64,000 bases of DNA from the NCBI GenBank assembly GCA_964036295.1, contig OZ038467.1, positions 16,403,670 through 16,467,669 of the forward strand, in the 5' to 3' direction. Source of the DNA: Plumapathes pennacea. Taxonomy: Eukaryota; Cnidaria; Anthozoa; Antipatharia; Myriopathidae. Numbering within the stretch: the stretch's first letter is position 1; the number at the start of each line of letters is the position of its first letter. A model generated the notes under the pieces. It had not been told where the DNA came from and did not search any database. It saw only the letters and a program-made list of their open reading frames with translations. The translations under genes and the position numbers were made by a program. Shown here in pieces: positions 24,201 through 36,200 of this stretch.

Positions 24201-27200
24201 TGTAACACCACAGGATTTGCATCACTGAGCAAAGCTCTCCTTGTATTTGTGAGACTAATATTTATCTTACGAGTACCGACTCAGGGTCACGTCGCTAAAA
24301 CAATAAAGGAGTAGTTTGACGAATAATCTACTTGTATTGCAATGAGCACACGATTTAGAATAAAATAAAAGGTGTGAGTCACTTGCCATGTCCGTGGAGC
24401 GCGTCTTTCCCAAGGCTACTCTACTGATTTTTGCAATCTCGCGGCCGGTGTAGCATTCACATACAATTTTGTGTACGCCGCTGATATTTTACGATACTTG
24501 TATGTGGAACAATGGAATTGTTATCCCTAGTTGTTGTGGCAGCGTATGTATCGGTGAGTACAATTTTTTTTTTTTTTTTCACTTTTCGCTCGTTTTTGCA
24601 GGTTTGTTTGCGTGCTAATTCTCAGTTCTCAGTGGTTCCAAGGCTTTGCGAAATGCCTGCGCATCCGGTCACGACAATAAGACCGATACCTCACTTTTTT
24701 TTTTGTTTGAAAATGACAGTTCAGTATTATATGAATTATAGTTACAACATTTTGCTAGGGTTTAGTTTTTCCACGTTTGCATGTTCTGTGCTTTTTTGTG
24801 ATGTTAATAATGGTCTCCGCCGTGGCGCCGCTATTATCCCGTGGATTGTGGGACACATGTCAGTGTTCTTAAACTCCAAAACACTCCAAAACCTGGAGAA
24901 CTACAAACGTGAAACACGTTCGACTTCGCAAACGAAGCGTGAAGTGCGTATCTAGAGTTTCTCTCGCATATTTCCAGCTGTGCAAATTCCAATGTTATCA
25001 AAATAATTTCCTGACCACTTTTCCCACGCGAAAGTTGGTTCAGTTTGCGAAATAACCTTTCAGCCTGTACTTTGCCACGATTCACAATACATGCAGGCCG
25101 GCTCAATTATAATTATTTTGTGCAATTTGGAAATGTACACAAACAGCCGGAAGTGACGCTCTTGTCTTGTGCATCAGTCTTTGCGTGACACGCAATTTTT
25201 GACCATAACAGAAATTCGGCGAAATCTCATCACAAAGCTTGCCTAAAACTGTCTAATAAGAACCTAGCTGGTTTACATAAGCATGTTGGCGCATTATTTT
25301 TATTTGCCCGAAGCGAACAAAATAATTAATGTTGTGAACTCGTGCCGTGATGTGATTGACATCCTGTCGACGTTCTTCTTGCTCTTTGGAAAAGAGGCCT
25401 GAAATGACCGGCCTAGCAAAGCACAGCACTGAACAAACGAGAAACTTCCGAGCAAGTGGGAGGAAAACAGAAACAACAACATACAGAATTAGTAACGTCA
25501 CTGGCACACACCGATTTAAGTTCCTTCCATAATCACGATCAAAACATTGACGAATGAGTAAAACGTAATTCCAAAACAACGAGACAGGCAAAGCTAGCTA
25601 TTTCTTGTGTAAGAATAAACTTGTAATTGAACCCCAATAATCTCATAATCATAATCTCATAATCTCATTACCAAAAAAAACGCACCAAAACACGCAGTGC
25701 CGTTTAAACGCGTTTTGAAATCGTTTAAACGCGTTTTAAAATCGTTTAAGCGCGTTTTGAAATCGTTTAAACGCGTTTAAATGAATTGATAAAAACGCGT
25801 TTAAACGCGTTGTCGTTTTTTCACCTTAATGACCCTTTTCATCAGGAGGGTCACATATGTATATATGTATATATAAACAATAAACTACTTTTGGCGAGGA
25901 AATATGCACGGATAATTGTCTGAGGATATTATCTGTTCCGAGAAGCGAACAGTTGCCCGAGAGCAAAGCTCAAGGGCAACTGTGAGCTTCAAGGAACAGA
26001 TAATGTCTAAGGACAATTATCCGTGCTTATTTCCGAAGCCAAATGTAGTTTATTGCCTTTATTACCTTCAAATATTTCCTTTCACAGCACAAATAATGGC
26101 ACAAGGACTGTGAAGCTTTTTGGTGCTTTCTGGAACTGCTTTTCTGACAAATGAATTGATATCCTCTTCGGTAGTTATCTCGTAATGTTTAAATGTGATT
26201 AAATGTATAAAACTGTGTTCAAGACATCTAGAGATATTGTTTATTGACAGATATTGTCAATAAACAGCGATAGTTCGCCGGCTCGTGAGCGGACGTTATT
26301 TGGTCACGTGTCATGCTTCCACCAATCATGCGCGAGAGGAAATATTTGACGGGTCATAAATGTATATATGTATATTTATATATATATATCTATATATATT
26401 TATATTTATATATGTATATATACAGTCGCTTCTAAAAAGACTGACCCTCAAAAAATAGCAAATAGGCAAATCCCACGGCCAAAAGGGATATTGGGATTCG
26501 TGATTATCTTCATTTTGTTTATTTGTTGAAATGACTATGATATATGATATACATATACAGTCGAAGCTCTATGGGCGACCGCTCTCGTAAGCGACCAGCT
26601 CTGATAACGACCAAGATTTTGAATTCCCGTTTGAATTGTCACTCAAACTCTGTAATGAAAAGCTCTTGTAAGTGACAAAGTCTCAGAAGTGACCAGCTCC
26701 GTTAGCAACAAATTTTGGAGATCACCAAATGCGATTTTCCTTTGTTTTTAAGCTCTCGTAAGCCACCAGTCTGAAATGCGTCTTCAAAACAGCAGTCAAC
26801 ACCTGATAAAACTTACATTCCGCGGTATTTATTAGCAAGAGTAATCCTTTTGACATGTGAATACACTACAATTACCGTCCTACTGTTTTTATAAAACTAC
26901 GTGGCACATGTAGCGGATATCAAGTGTCCTGTCGGCAGTACAACAAGAAACAATAAATTGTCGTTGACTCACTAAACAATGTCATAGTTTAAACTCTCAA
27001 TTTTCAATCTCAGCCATGGTATTGACATCAGTTTGTCTCCAGAAAATGTATAAATACAGGGAATTTCTAAGCCATAGTCAGCTCCGCAGTTAACTCTCTT
27101 TCCGGTAACGATCAACTTGCCCTTATTTGTAGGGCACTTGAGAAACTTGCTCACAAATGGCGCCATTTGCAAGGGGATATGTCCAAGAATTTCGTCCTCG

Positions 27201-30200
27201 TGTACGTCCACAGTGTTTGGATGTTTGTTGGTTGTTTCTTCACAAGATCTCCTCTCAAGGCTTTGGCTATCCAACAAGCTACCGGTTGTGGTTTGAGGTC
27301 TGACAACTGCTACAGCATTTTTTCCTTTACATTGTTTGGCTCGTGTTTTAAAATTCTCTCTTCATTGATTTCTGGGTTCCAGCCTGCGACATCTTTATAT
27401 ACATGATAACCATGAACGAACGACTTTCACGCTCAAGCTTGCCATGATTCTGTAACTGTCAACGTCATTAGACTTGTCACGCCACATTAAAATGTCTGTC
27501 ACCCATAGTTAGCAGGACCTTTCAGTCAATAAGAAAGCACATGCGACGGATTGCCTGTCATCTGGACAAGGTTTTGTTCGCTAAGCCGCATCAGTAGCAC
27601 ACGAGCTAAAATGTTCTTCAGTGAATAGCCTGTCGCAGAAGAATGTCTTTCTGTATAAGTTGTTCAAGTCCAACGAAATACGTTTGTTTGCGGTGCAAGA
27701 AGCCTGCCTGCAATAAGTCGGTTGAATGCTCTATTCCTGCAAGCAAAGAAACCGTTGGCTGGAAAGCAGGCGTCTCTGGGGGCTGTCCAAGCTGTTCGTC
27801 CCGAAAGAATAATGCCGAAGTAATTGAGACAGAGAAAGTAGCCACAAACCAGAAGACCAAAGTAGCTAAAGCAGTCAAAGCAGTTAAAGGGCACGGTGGA
27901 AGTGGCACAACAAGACATTGTTTGACACTTAGCGAAAAAGTAGGCATGATTTGTGAGCACCAATGCAGCGGTGAAGCCACGCAGAAGTTAGCGCAGAGAT
28001 TTGACTGTGGGTAGACGCAAATTATCAAGGTGCTAAATAACAAAGACCGCATTTTAGATGCATGGTCTAAGAACGCTACCAGCGCAACAAAACAGCACAA
28101 TGCTGAGAAGTTTGACAAAGTGAGCAATTTACTTTGGGAGTGGTATAAGAAAGCCCGGCAAGCAAACATACCAATCGATGAGCCGATGCTAAGAGAGGAA
28201 GCACGAATAATTGCAGAACAACTCGGGGAAACCACCTTCAAAGGTACCGATGGTGTGGCTTGCAAAATGGAAGCAAAGGCATAATATAGCGCAAATGCAT
28301 ATCACTGGCGAGGAAGGAGATGTTCGTCAGGAAACTGTTGAAAGCTGGGAGGAGAGAGTCAAAGAACTCATTATTGGTTATGAACCATCAGACATTTGGA
28401 ATATGGACGAAACAGGGACTTTTTGGAAGGCGCTTCCGGACAAACCTTTGTCAGAGAAGGGAAAACGGTGTAGAGGTGGGAAACATGCCAAACAGAGAAT
28501 CACAGCAGCATTCTTTGTAAGTGCTGCGGGGGAAAAAGGAGCTCCGATACTTATTGGCAAAAACAAAAAGCCACGTTGCTTTGCAAATTTGCCAGACATA
28601 ACACATCCCTGTGGGGCTTTGCACTTCAACAATGACAAGGCATGGATGAAAACGGAGGTCTGAAGAAACTTAATGACAAGATGAAGGGCGATGTTCGACA
28701 CATAATTTTGTTTATGGACAATGCGCCTTGCCATCCTCCATTAATGAAAGACATGTTTTCAAACATCAAGATTGAGTTTCTTCCTGCCAATACCACCTCT
28801 CGGACCCAACCCTTAGACGCTGGCATCATAAAGTCATGGAAAATGCACTACAAACGAAAGCTTTTGCGTCATTTTGTTAGTGAAGTCGATGGTCAGAAGT
28901 CCGCTAGTGAAATCATCAAGGCGTTTTAAAGAAGCATGACTTTATTAACGTAGGCGATGGTAGTGACAACGATGAAGAAGAGGAAGAGTTTGACATCCCA
29001 TTGAAAGCCCCAGAATGCACTACTGCTGTTGGAGCTCTAGGTCTTGTGAATACGTTGATGGATTTTTCTATTTCTATTTTAAAACAATGAAAAGTTATCT
29101 CGAGCCATTGGACGCGTCAAGGACATCCTTATAGATGAGCAGCTTAAGTCCTTGAGGCAGACAAGCATCAAAAGCTACTTTGCGTAGTGCACTCTTCGGA
29201 TCAGATACACGTTTATAGAGTAAAGGAACGAGCAACGTTTAACAATGAACGGCACCTTACTATGACTTTATACAGGACACATACTGTAGCTAGTGTTTTG
29301 TTATGAGAAATATCACGATGTCAAGTTGAACACTGTTTGAACGTACATTGTACAGTCTAATTATTCGCTTATTTGAGGAACAGTACTTTACAAATAAAAA
29401 AAAACGATAAAATAATATACCTTTAGTGGTCACTACAGTTAACGATTTTCTTTAATGTAAAAAGCTCTCGTAAGTGACCAACATCTATTGTTCGCATGCG
29501 CGGTCGCCTACGAGAGCGCATTCTCCTAAGCGACCAGCTCCGTTAACGACCTAAATTTTCGATTCCCGAGGTGGTCGCTTACGAGAGCTTCGATACACAG
29601 TGCCTCACCCACATAACTGCCATCCAGGCACACAACTGTTAGAAAGAGCCCACCTGCCCACCCTATTAAACAGACGCCTCCAAGACATCTGGAGTTAAGC
29701 ATAAATTGTGCCCTAAGAATATATGCAACTTATTTAAGGTCCACAACTCCCCGTATAATTTAAGGCAATCGGATTTCTCATTACCACAATCAAATACAAA
29801 ATGGTTGAGACACTCGCAGAAAAAAGACCCATTCTTCTCTTCTATTCCAGTGTGTTATTAATTGATGGTATGTTTGCCACAAATACGGCCTGAAATAAAC
29901 ACTATGAAGGCCACTCCGTGTATGTTACGTCTTGTTCAATGAACTGTCACTATTTTAAAGCTAGTTGGCGATAAAAAACTGTTTTGACGGAAAACCAACG
30001 GTCTACCACGGTCTACCATCAAAAGCAATTATGTAAATAATCTTTTGTTTACATGGTAGACCATTGAAATCTTCATGGATATGAATCTGCTGGACATTGT
30101 GATAATTGTTCACTCAATTTCGGCCGAAATAAACTTAGAGAAGCATTTTGGGCACGGTGGAATGTCTTTCTGCTCATCTGTAGGAATCTGATAGCTAAAA

Positions 30201-33200
30201 TTGAATACTCGTCATCGCACAGACAGTATCTCAGTTTCTTGCTCGTCAATCACATCATTATTTATGTGTCTCATTCACTTCAGATGCCTGTCCAATGGGC
30301 GATGATGTGCTTGGTTCAGATGGAAAATTTTGACCGTCATCCCAACCCTCTAGTTCTGATAAATACGGTTGAATGTCTTCCATGTATCGTTTCTGTGATA
30401 TTCTGATGCACTCAGATAACAATTGAACTGCCTAAACGATGTATAAACGCAGCGAGAATGTTTGAAAACAAATGAAAACCCCAGGTTTATATAGCACACA
30501 CACATTATAATTAAAAAAGGTGCATTAGTGCTGAGTGTGATTTCTTTCCCTAAAATTGTTTAGGCGTTAACCCGCTATCGCGCGTAAACAGAGTCACGCC
30601 TGCTCTTACGCATGTATACCTTACAGCCCATTTTAAGCCTAAAGACTACATCAACTGTTCCAGAATTGTTACTGAAAACCAGAAAATCACATGACGTGCA
30701 TCACTGAACTTTCACATCAATAAACAATGAGTAAAGTAAGGTTTAATAAGACGGATACCCAGCTGTGGCAATTATGTGCTTTAAAAACATTCAATTTACA
30801 AAGGAATTTCCTTGCCAAATTTCGAAAACTGCCATTGTAACACATTTGTAACTGTTGTGCAAACGGTAGTCGGACCATGCGTACGTTCTGAAAACTCTGT
30901 GCAGGTACTTCAAATATTCACAGAGAAATAGCACATTAGCTGCTTCAGACAATCAAATGCAAAATGCTTGAGACACTCGCAGAAAAAGACCCATTCTTCT
31001 CTTCTATTCCCTCACTCTCATCTGGATTTCATTTGACAGCATCTTTGCCCCCCTTCCCCATTTCAATGTTGAGTATCCAATATCGTACAACCAGATTTCA
31101 GGCCCGAACAACATTGAGACGGGGGGAGGGGGGACGGGGAAGGCAGAAATCAACAAAACTTAAAAGCCGATAAATTGCTCAAAATTTGCACTGTGTCTCA
31201 ACTACTTTTGCATTTGATTGCAGGTTTTAACACCGTTACATACGGTAAACATTCTCTAAAGTATATGGGCCCAAAAAACCTTTAAAGTAATGAATGATGG
31301 CTGCTTTCTTTGTAATAGCTAATCGTAGTCTATTTTAAATGTACATAATTTAAGGATTTTAGGATAAAGCATTGGAGTATTAATATAGTAGAAACAAGTA
31401 GCTTTGTTGCTAGAAAAGTAGCAAAAAACGGGGATGCCGCCAGTTGCTAGTGAACAGTTGCGCACACCGATGACATGTTTTCATTGGAGATGGACAGGAA
31501 AATTCAGCAATAAGCCACTTTCACAATCATGCGCAGTAGGAAATAGCACTTTTTATTGCCCACATAAATGAGTGTCTGTCGAGTAAATCTCTCTGCTGAA
31601 CTTAGTTTTGTGTCTGTATGATTGCATTATAACCATAGAATAAGTTATACACTCGGCCCGCCAGAACACCTGCGCTTCGCAAATTGCGCATGATTGTGAA
31701 AGTGGCTTATTAGCGGTTAAAGCAAAATATCGGCTGTGGCCTCAGAAACTATTTCTAACCTGCCGAATGAAAATGCCACCACACGGCCAGAATTTCCGAC
31801 TGCGTCACAAATGAACATGAGCCGCTTGCTGGTAAAATCCGAGCCAACTCGTCCCCAAAAACATACTCAGTTCTTGTTTATGAAGCAAATTGAAAACAAC
31901 CGAAAACCCAAGGAAATTGTTTCCCGTTTTGCAATCGAAATATGAAACTGCACAGCTGTAGTTTGTTTACGCCGACCAAGGTGTTACTTTGGTTGTCGAG
32001 ATTTGCTCTGATTGGTCGATAGTTCTTTTGTTGATACCCAAGGGAAATACATACCGCTTCGTGAAATTAGATATGGGATGCCCTTGGCATCCCCTAAAAA
32101 GTAGACTAACCCGCACAGCCCATTTGAATCGGATCAGATTTAAAAGACAGTGCATTGTCCCATCATCCGTACCTGAGTATGTTTATGTATATGTGATGAT
32201 TTTATGATGAGTTTTACGTTCAGTTATATAGTAATATATCCAAGAACACTAGATACGAAGATGGTAGGATGTGGTCAGTGCTTCATATGGTGTACTTGCC
32301 AAATGACTCGTAGAATAGACTTAGACTCAAGACTACTTTACTTGAACTGATTAGGAACTGAGCAGATGTAACAGACAGTGCAATACTGGCGGGTGTCCGA
32401 AGAGGAATGTGGTGATATCAGGAATGCAGCAGCCTAACAGCCAGTGGTACTCGCCAACATCACTGCAAGACCTGTACACTCTGATGGCAAAGCACGCTAA
32501 AGAAAAAGTCAGACTTGTTGGCGGAAATACTGGCAAAGGTAGATGACCTATCGGTGCATCACACCTTCGACTCCTGGTTGTTCAAAGTGCTAGCTAGTCC
32601 AGGATTTACCAAAGAACTGACAAAAAATTTGATCAGCTCAAAACGTGTTTTGGATCAGGCAGTTATTGATATCTACAATTCGTCGATAACCCTAGCTGTG
32701 TATAAAAGAAGACTTAATCCAGATTAGGCTAATTACGTTGCGTGACAACAGAAGGCAGTCAAAATAGTAAAGCTCGTCTCCCTCTCAAGAATAATGATAG
32801 TCAAAGTTCCTGAATATCAGGGTAAAGGAGCAGCTGCGAATATATATTCCTATTAAATGTGTTTCTTTGCTCGTTTTCAGGGATTTACAAAGACGAAGGG
32901 CCCATTAATGCCTTTATCGATGTTACCAAAGTTCCTGAGTTGCACAAAGTTGAGGTACATTAAAAGTCCTTGTGCAAAAGCCTTTCGTTAGAACCCTAAT
33001 TTGATTTATATGTTCAATTTTCGTGTAATATACTACCACGGCGCAGTTTCTCTGATAGATGTCGTGTAGGTACGTAAGGTTATAACATGACTTCGCAAGC
33101 AGCTTGAGGTGTAGACGACTGAATCAATTTTTGTGGATACTGCAACTATGTTGCAGTCTCCACTATGCCATCAAGTGAGTTTCCGATTGTTATAAGAAAC

Positions 33201-36200
33201 GTTAACAATGGATAAATCGGAACACCATTCGAAATGAACAGGCGAACAACAGACGAAGCTTCGCATGGCGTGGCGTTGCTTTGCTGTCGTTTCCTGGGAC
33301 TGTCGTGTTCGCTGCTTCGGTTTTTATGAATGAATTTTGCCAGATTTGCTATTAGGACTTATCACAGCTTTCAAAGCGTGTATCAAGTCGGTCAAATGAA
33401 GAAAAACTCTGCCAAACAACAACATCTCCAACACGCTACATTCCGATATCGGTAGCCACAGCATTTCGGATGTTTTCAAATGAAAATCGCAAAATGCATT
33501 ATAGATTATTTTCAAACCTTGCAGTATCCACATGTACGCATTGCAGGCCTATTTTTACAATAACGCGTCAGATTGTCGCTTTGTGATTAGCTAATTTTAA
33601 TCATCAATAAGAAGACAGACACGTAAAATTGAGTGCTGACGACAGTGATTTGGGTGAAGAATGTGAATTTCAGCAATTGTACCTCAATTCTTGCAAAAGC
33701 GACGTTGGGCAATTGAATTAGAGAACCAGAAGTGTTTAGAGGCGAAACTCCTTGAGCTTTGTTTTGTAATTGCCGAGAAATACGTCTACAGTAGTTTCAT
33801 TTCTTTCCAGCTTCTTTGGCAGAACTCTATTTTGCACGTGCAAAATGCTCACGTAAAGCTGTCTCTTTTTAGCCAATGAAATGTCTTCAATTTTAACCTC
33901 GACCAATTAGAAAGCCATTAGAAAGAGTTCTGCCTCTGAGCACTTCTGGTTCTCTACTTCAATTGCCGAAGGTCACTTTCGCAAGAATTTTGGTAAACTT
34001 GAAGTCGAATTCACTTTCTTCGTCCAAATCACTGTTGTCAGCGGTTGATTTTATGTGTAGCTTGAACAAGCGTATTTTTCTCTGTGCATTTTTTACCAGA
34101 CTAACAGTAGAACATTTAATTCTTTGGTATGACAGTATAGTTCTACTGGAAGGCGTGTTCTACTCACATCTCAAATGAGCAGATTAGCAAACGTTTGTTG
34201 TAAGATCCAGTTTAGCTTTTTTGTCTGTTGTGTCCTATTCTTAACTCCAGTTTGGTGCCAATGGAAATGTTTTCATTGGTGGTGGAGTGTCTCTGAACCA
34301 GTTGATATTAGTGCTGGAGGATAAAGCCTCCCAAATGGCTTATTTCCAAGTTCTGGCAGATCATGTAAAAAAGGTAACACACCAGAGCACAGCACGGCAT
34401 ATATCACAACACACACAGGTACAGAGTCAAAGTCCTACTCTTTGGTTGTTTGAGGAGAGTTCCTATTGTTTGGAAGCGTTTCCTAAGTGTAAGTGGTAAA
34501 TTAACTCAGATGTTATGCATTCTGCAAACCGATAAATTTATGCTTTCTAGAATACCACTAAAGTTGTTCACCACTGTGGCGGCTGCATACAAAGCAAACT
34601 AAGAAAGCTGGAGTTTAGCAGAGAAATGCCCTAATAAATTTGTAACACTTTGTACCACTTCTCTCTAACATGGCAAATGGTTTGAACCCAGGAGTGTGAA
34701 CAATAGGTTGGTTGTGATCGTCCGGGTTAGAGTAGTCTCCAGAAAGACTGTTGTTGGTGACTGACGTTTCGACTACCTCGACAACAGTCTTTCTGGAGAC
34801 TACTCTAACCCGGACGATCACAACCAACCTATACTTCTCTCTAATTTAGCTTAGTGATGCACTATTCTTATTCTTATCGATTTGAGTACAAGTCAAACCA
34901 TGATTAAATTTAATGTGCAAACCATTAATTGTTTCGCTTTAGGTTAGTAACACTTCTTGGACAATAACAATTATATAAAACCCCATGCAAACGCTAATAT
35001 CCACAAAAACACAAATAAAGGCACCAGAATATGAAATGTGTATACACACCCTTCCAATAACAAACAAACAGATAAACAACATCAAAGCACACATACAATA
35101 CGGAACAACGTGACAAGCCCCATTACTTATCACGACGAGTGTATGTGTACTTTTCAAATTTTGAAGTGGGTAGAAAGTACAACAAACCAAACATAGAGTG
35201 TTTTTCTCTTTTTCTTTGCTTTAGGTCGCCAGTGTTCCAGTAAGAAATGTAAGTTTTTTGTTTATTTTAGTCACAAATTAAATAATTCTAGAGAGCTTTT
35301 CGGATGACTGTCGAAAACCAAAACCAAAACCAAAGCGATTACAGAGCCAATCATTGCAGCAAACAAAAGCATGTCCGGCCAATTAGCACGAGCAAAACAA
35401 AAACCAAAGCCAAGCAATTGCGATTGGTTCAATCAGCAGTGCGAGAACACGCCACCGCTACTTCCTTTGTTGTGTGAGAATATCGCAACCATAATTGAAT
35501 GGCCAAGAATGTTGCTAAACTTGTTAGGACCAATCTGAAAACGTAGCGAACGCAAAACCAAAGCAATCATTCACACGACTACTTTTGACAGTCATACGAA
35601 AACGGCTCTATACCACCAGTATGTTACCATCTAGCAATAACCCTTACTCTTTGAGGTTGTTTCACACGAGTGTGATAAGATACTGTGTCCATTTTAATCA
35701 CTGTTGAAGAACTAACGACACGATAAAGAAGCTTCATGGGATATCACATGATTAATTTAGTTGTTTGCACGACAGCCTGTAGTTTTTTTCCATTCATCTT
35801 CTCGTAAGGATGTTTTATTGCGACTTCCGTGAGCAAAGTTTTCATTTAAATGAGTTTCTATTTTTCATGGAGGCCTACCATAGTCACAGAAGGTTGTAGC
35901 TCTTCAAATGCACTGCAGTGATGGTACCTCCTCCGTGTTAAAGCCAAATAGTCGATAAAGACAAATTATTGCTCAATGTATCAGAAGGTATAGTAAAAAT
36001 TATTTTGCAGCTAAACAAAATTAAGTATCAAATCCTATTAGACCTGTCGTGAGAGGCCACTGGGCCGCTTCCTTTGCTGGTCCGTTGTTTTACAGGTTGC
36101 AACTATTGCTGGTAATCTTGTGTTGGCACACGATCATCCCGATTTTCCTTCTGACGTATTCACTATCCTAGAAGCAGTTGGAGCTAAGCTGATCATTGGT

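Larger units (their letters stand above)
26558..29593 (+). mobile_element. Tigger (pogo-type Tc1/mariner) transposon, about 3.0 kb
   Basis: The left end CAGTCGAAGCTCTATGGGCG and the right end (reverse complement TCGAAGCTCTCGTAAGCGAC) are related, with TA at both sides. Repeated CTCTCGTAAGCGACC-like units occur inside both ends. It holds a broken transposase on the plus strand and a HIRAN-like ORF on the minus strand. It inserted into the 155-bp repeat whose far part is at 29596. Confidence 0.75.

Noticed and set aside
24512..24955. 147-codon plus-strand frame with a Phe-rich start
   Set aside because: The Phe run comes from a poly-T tract, and the frame lies inside the GTTTAAACGCG element without a known domain.
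27618..28265. 215-codon minus-strand frame
   Set aside because: It is the antisense of the Tigger transposase, whose motifs are clear on the plus strand.
32515..32727. 70-codon plus-strand frame overlapping exon 8
   Set aside because: It is in another frame; the splice-consistent exon 32355-32538 encodes the conserved FAD motif.
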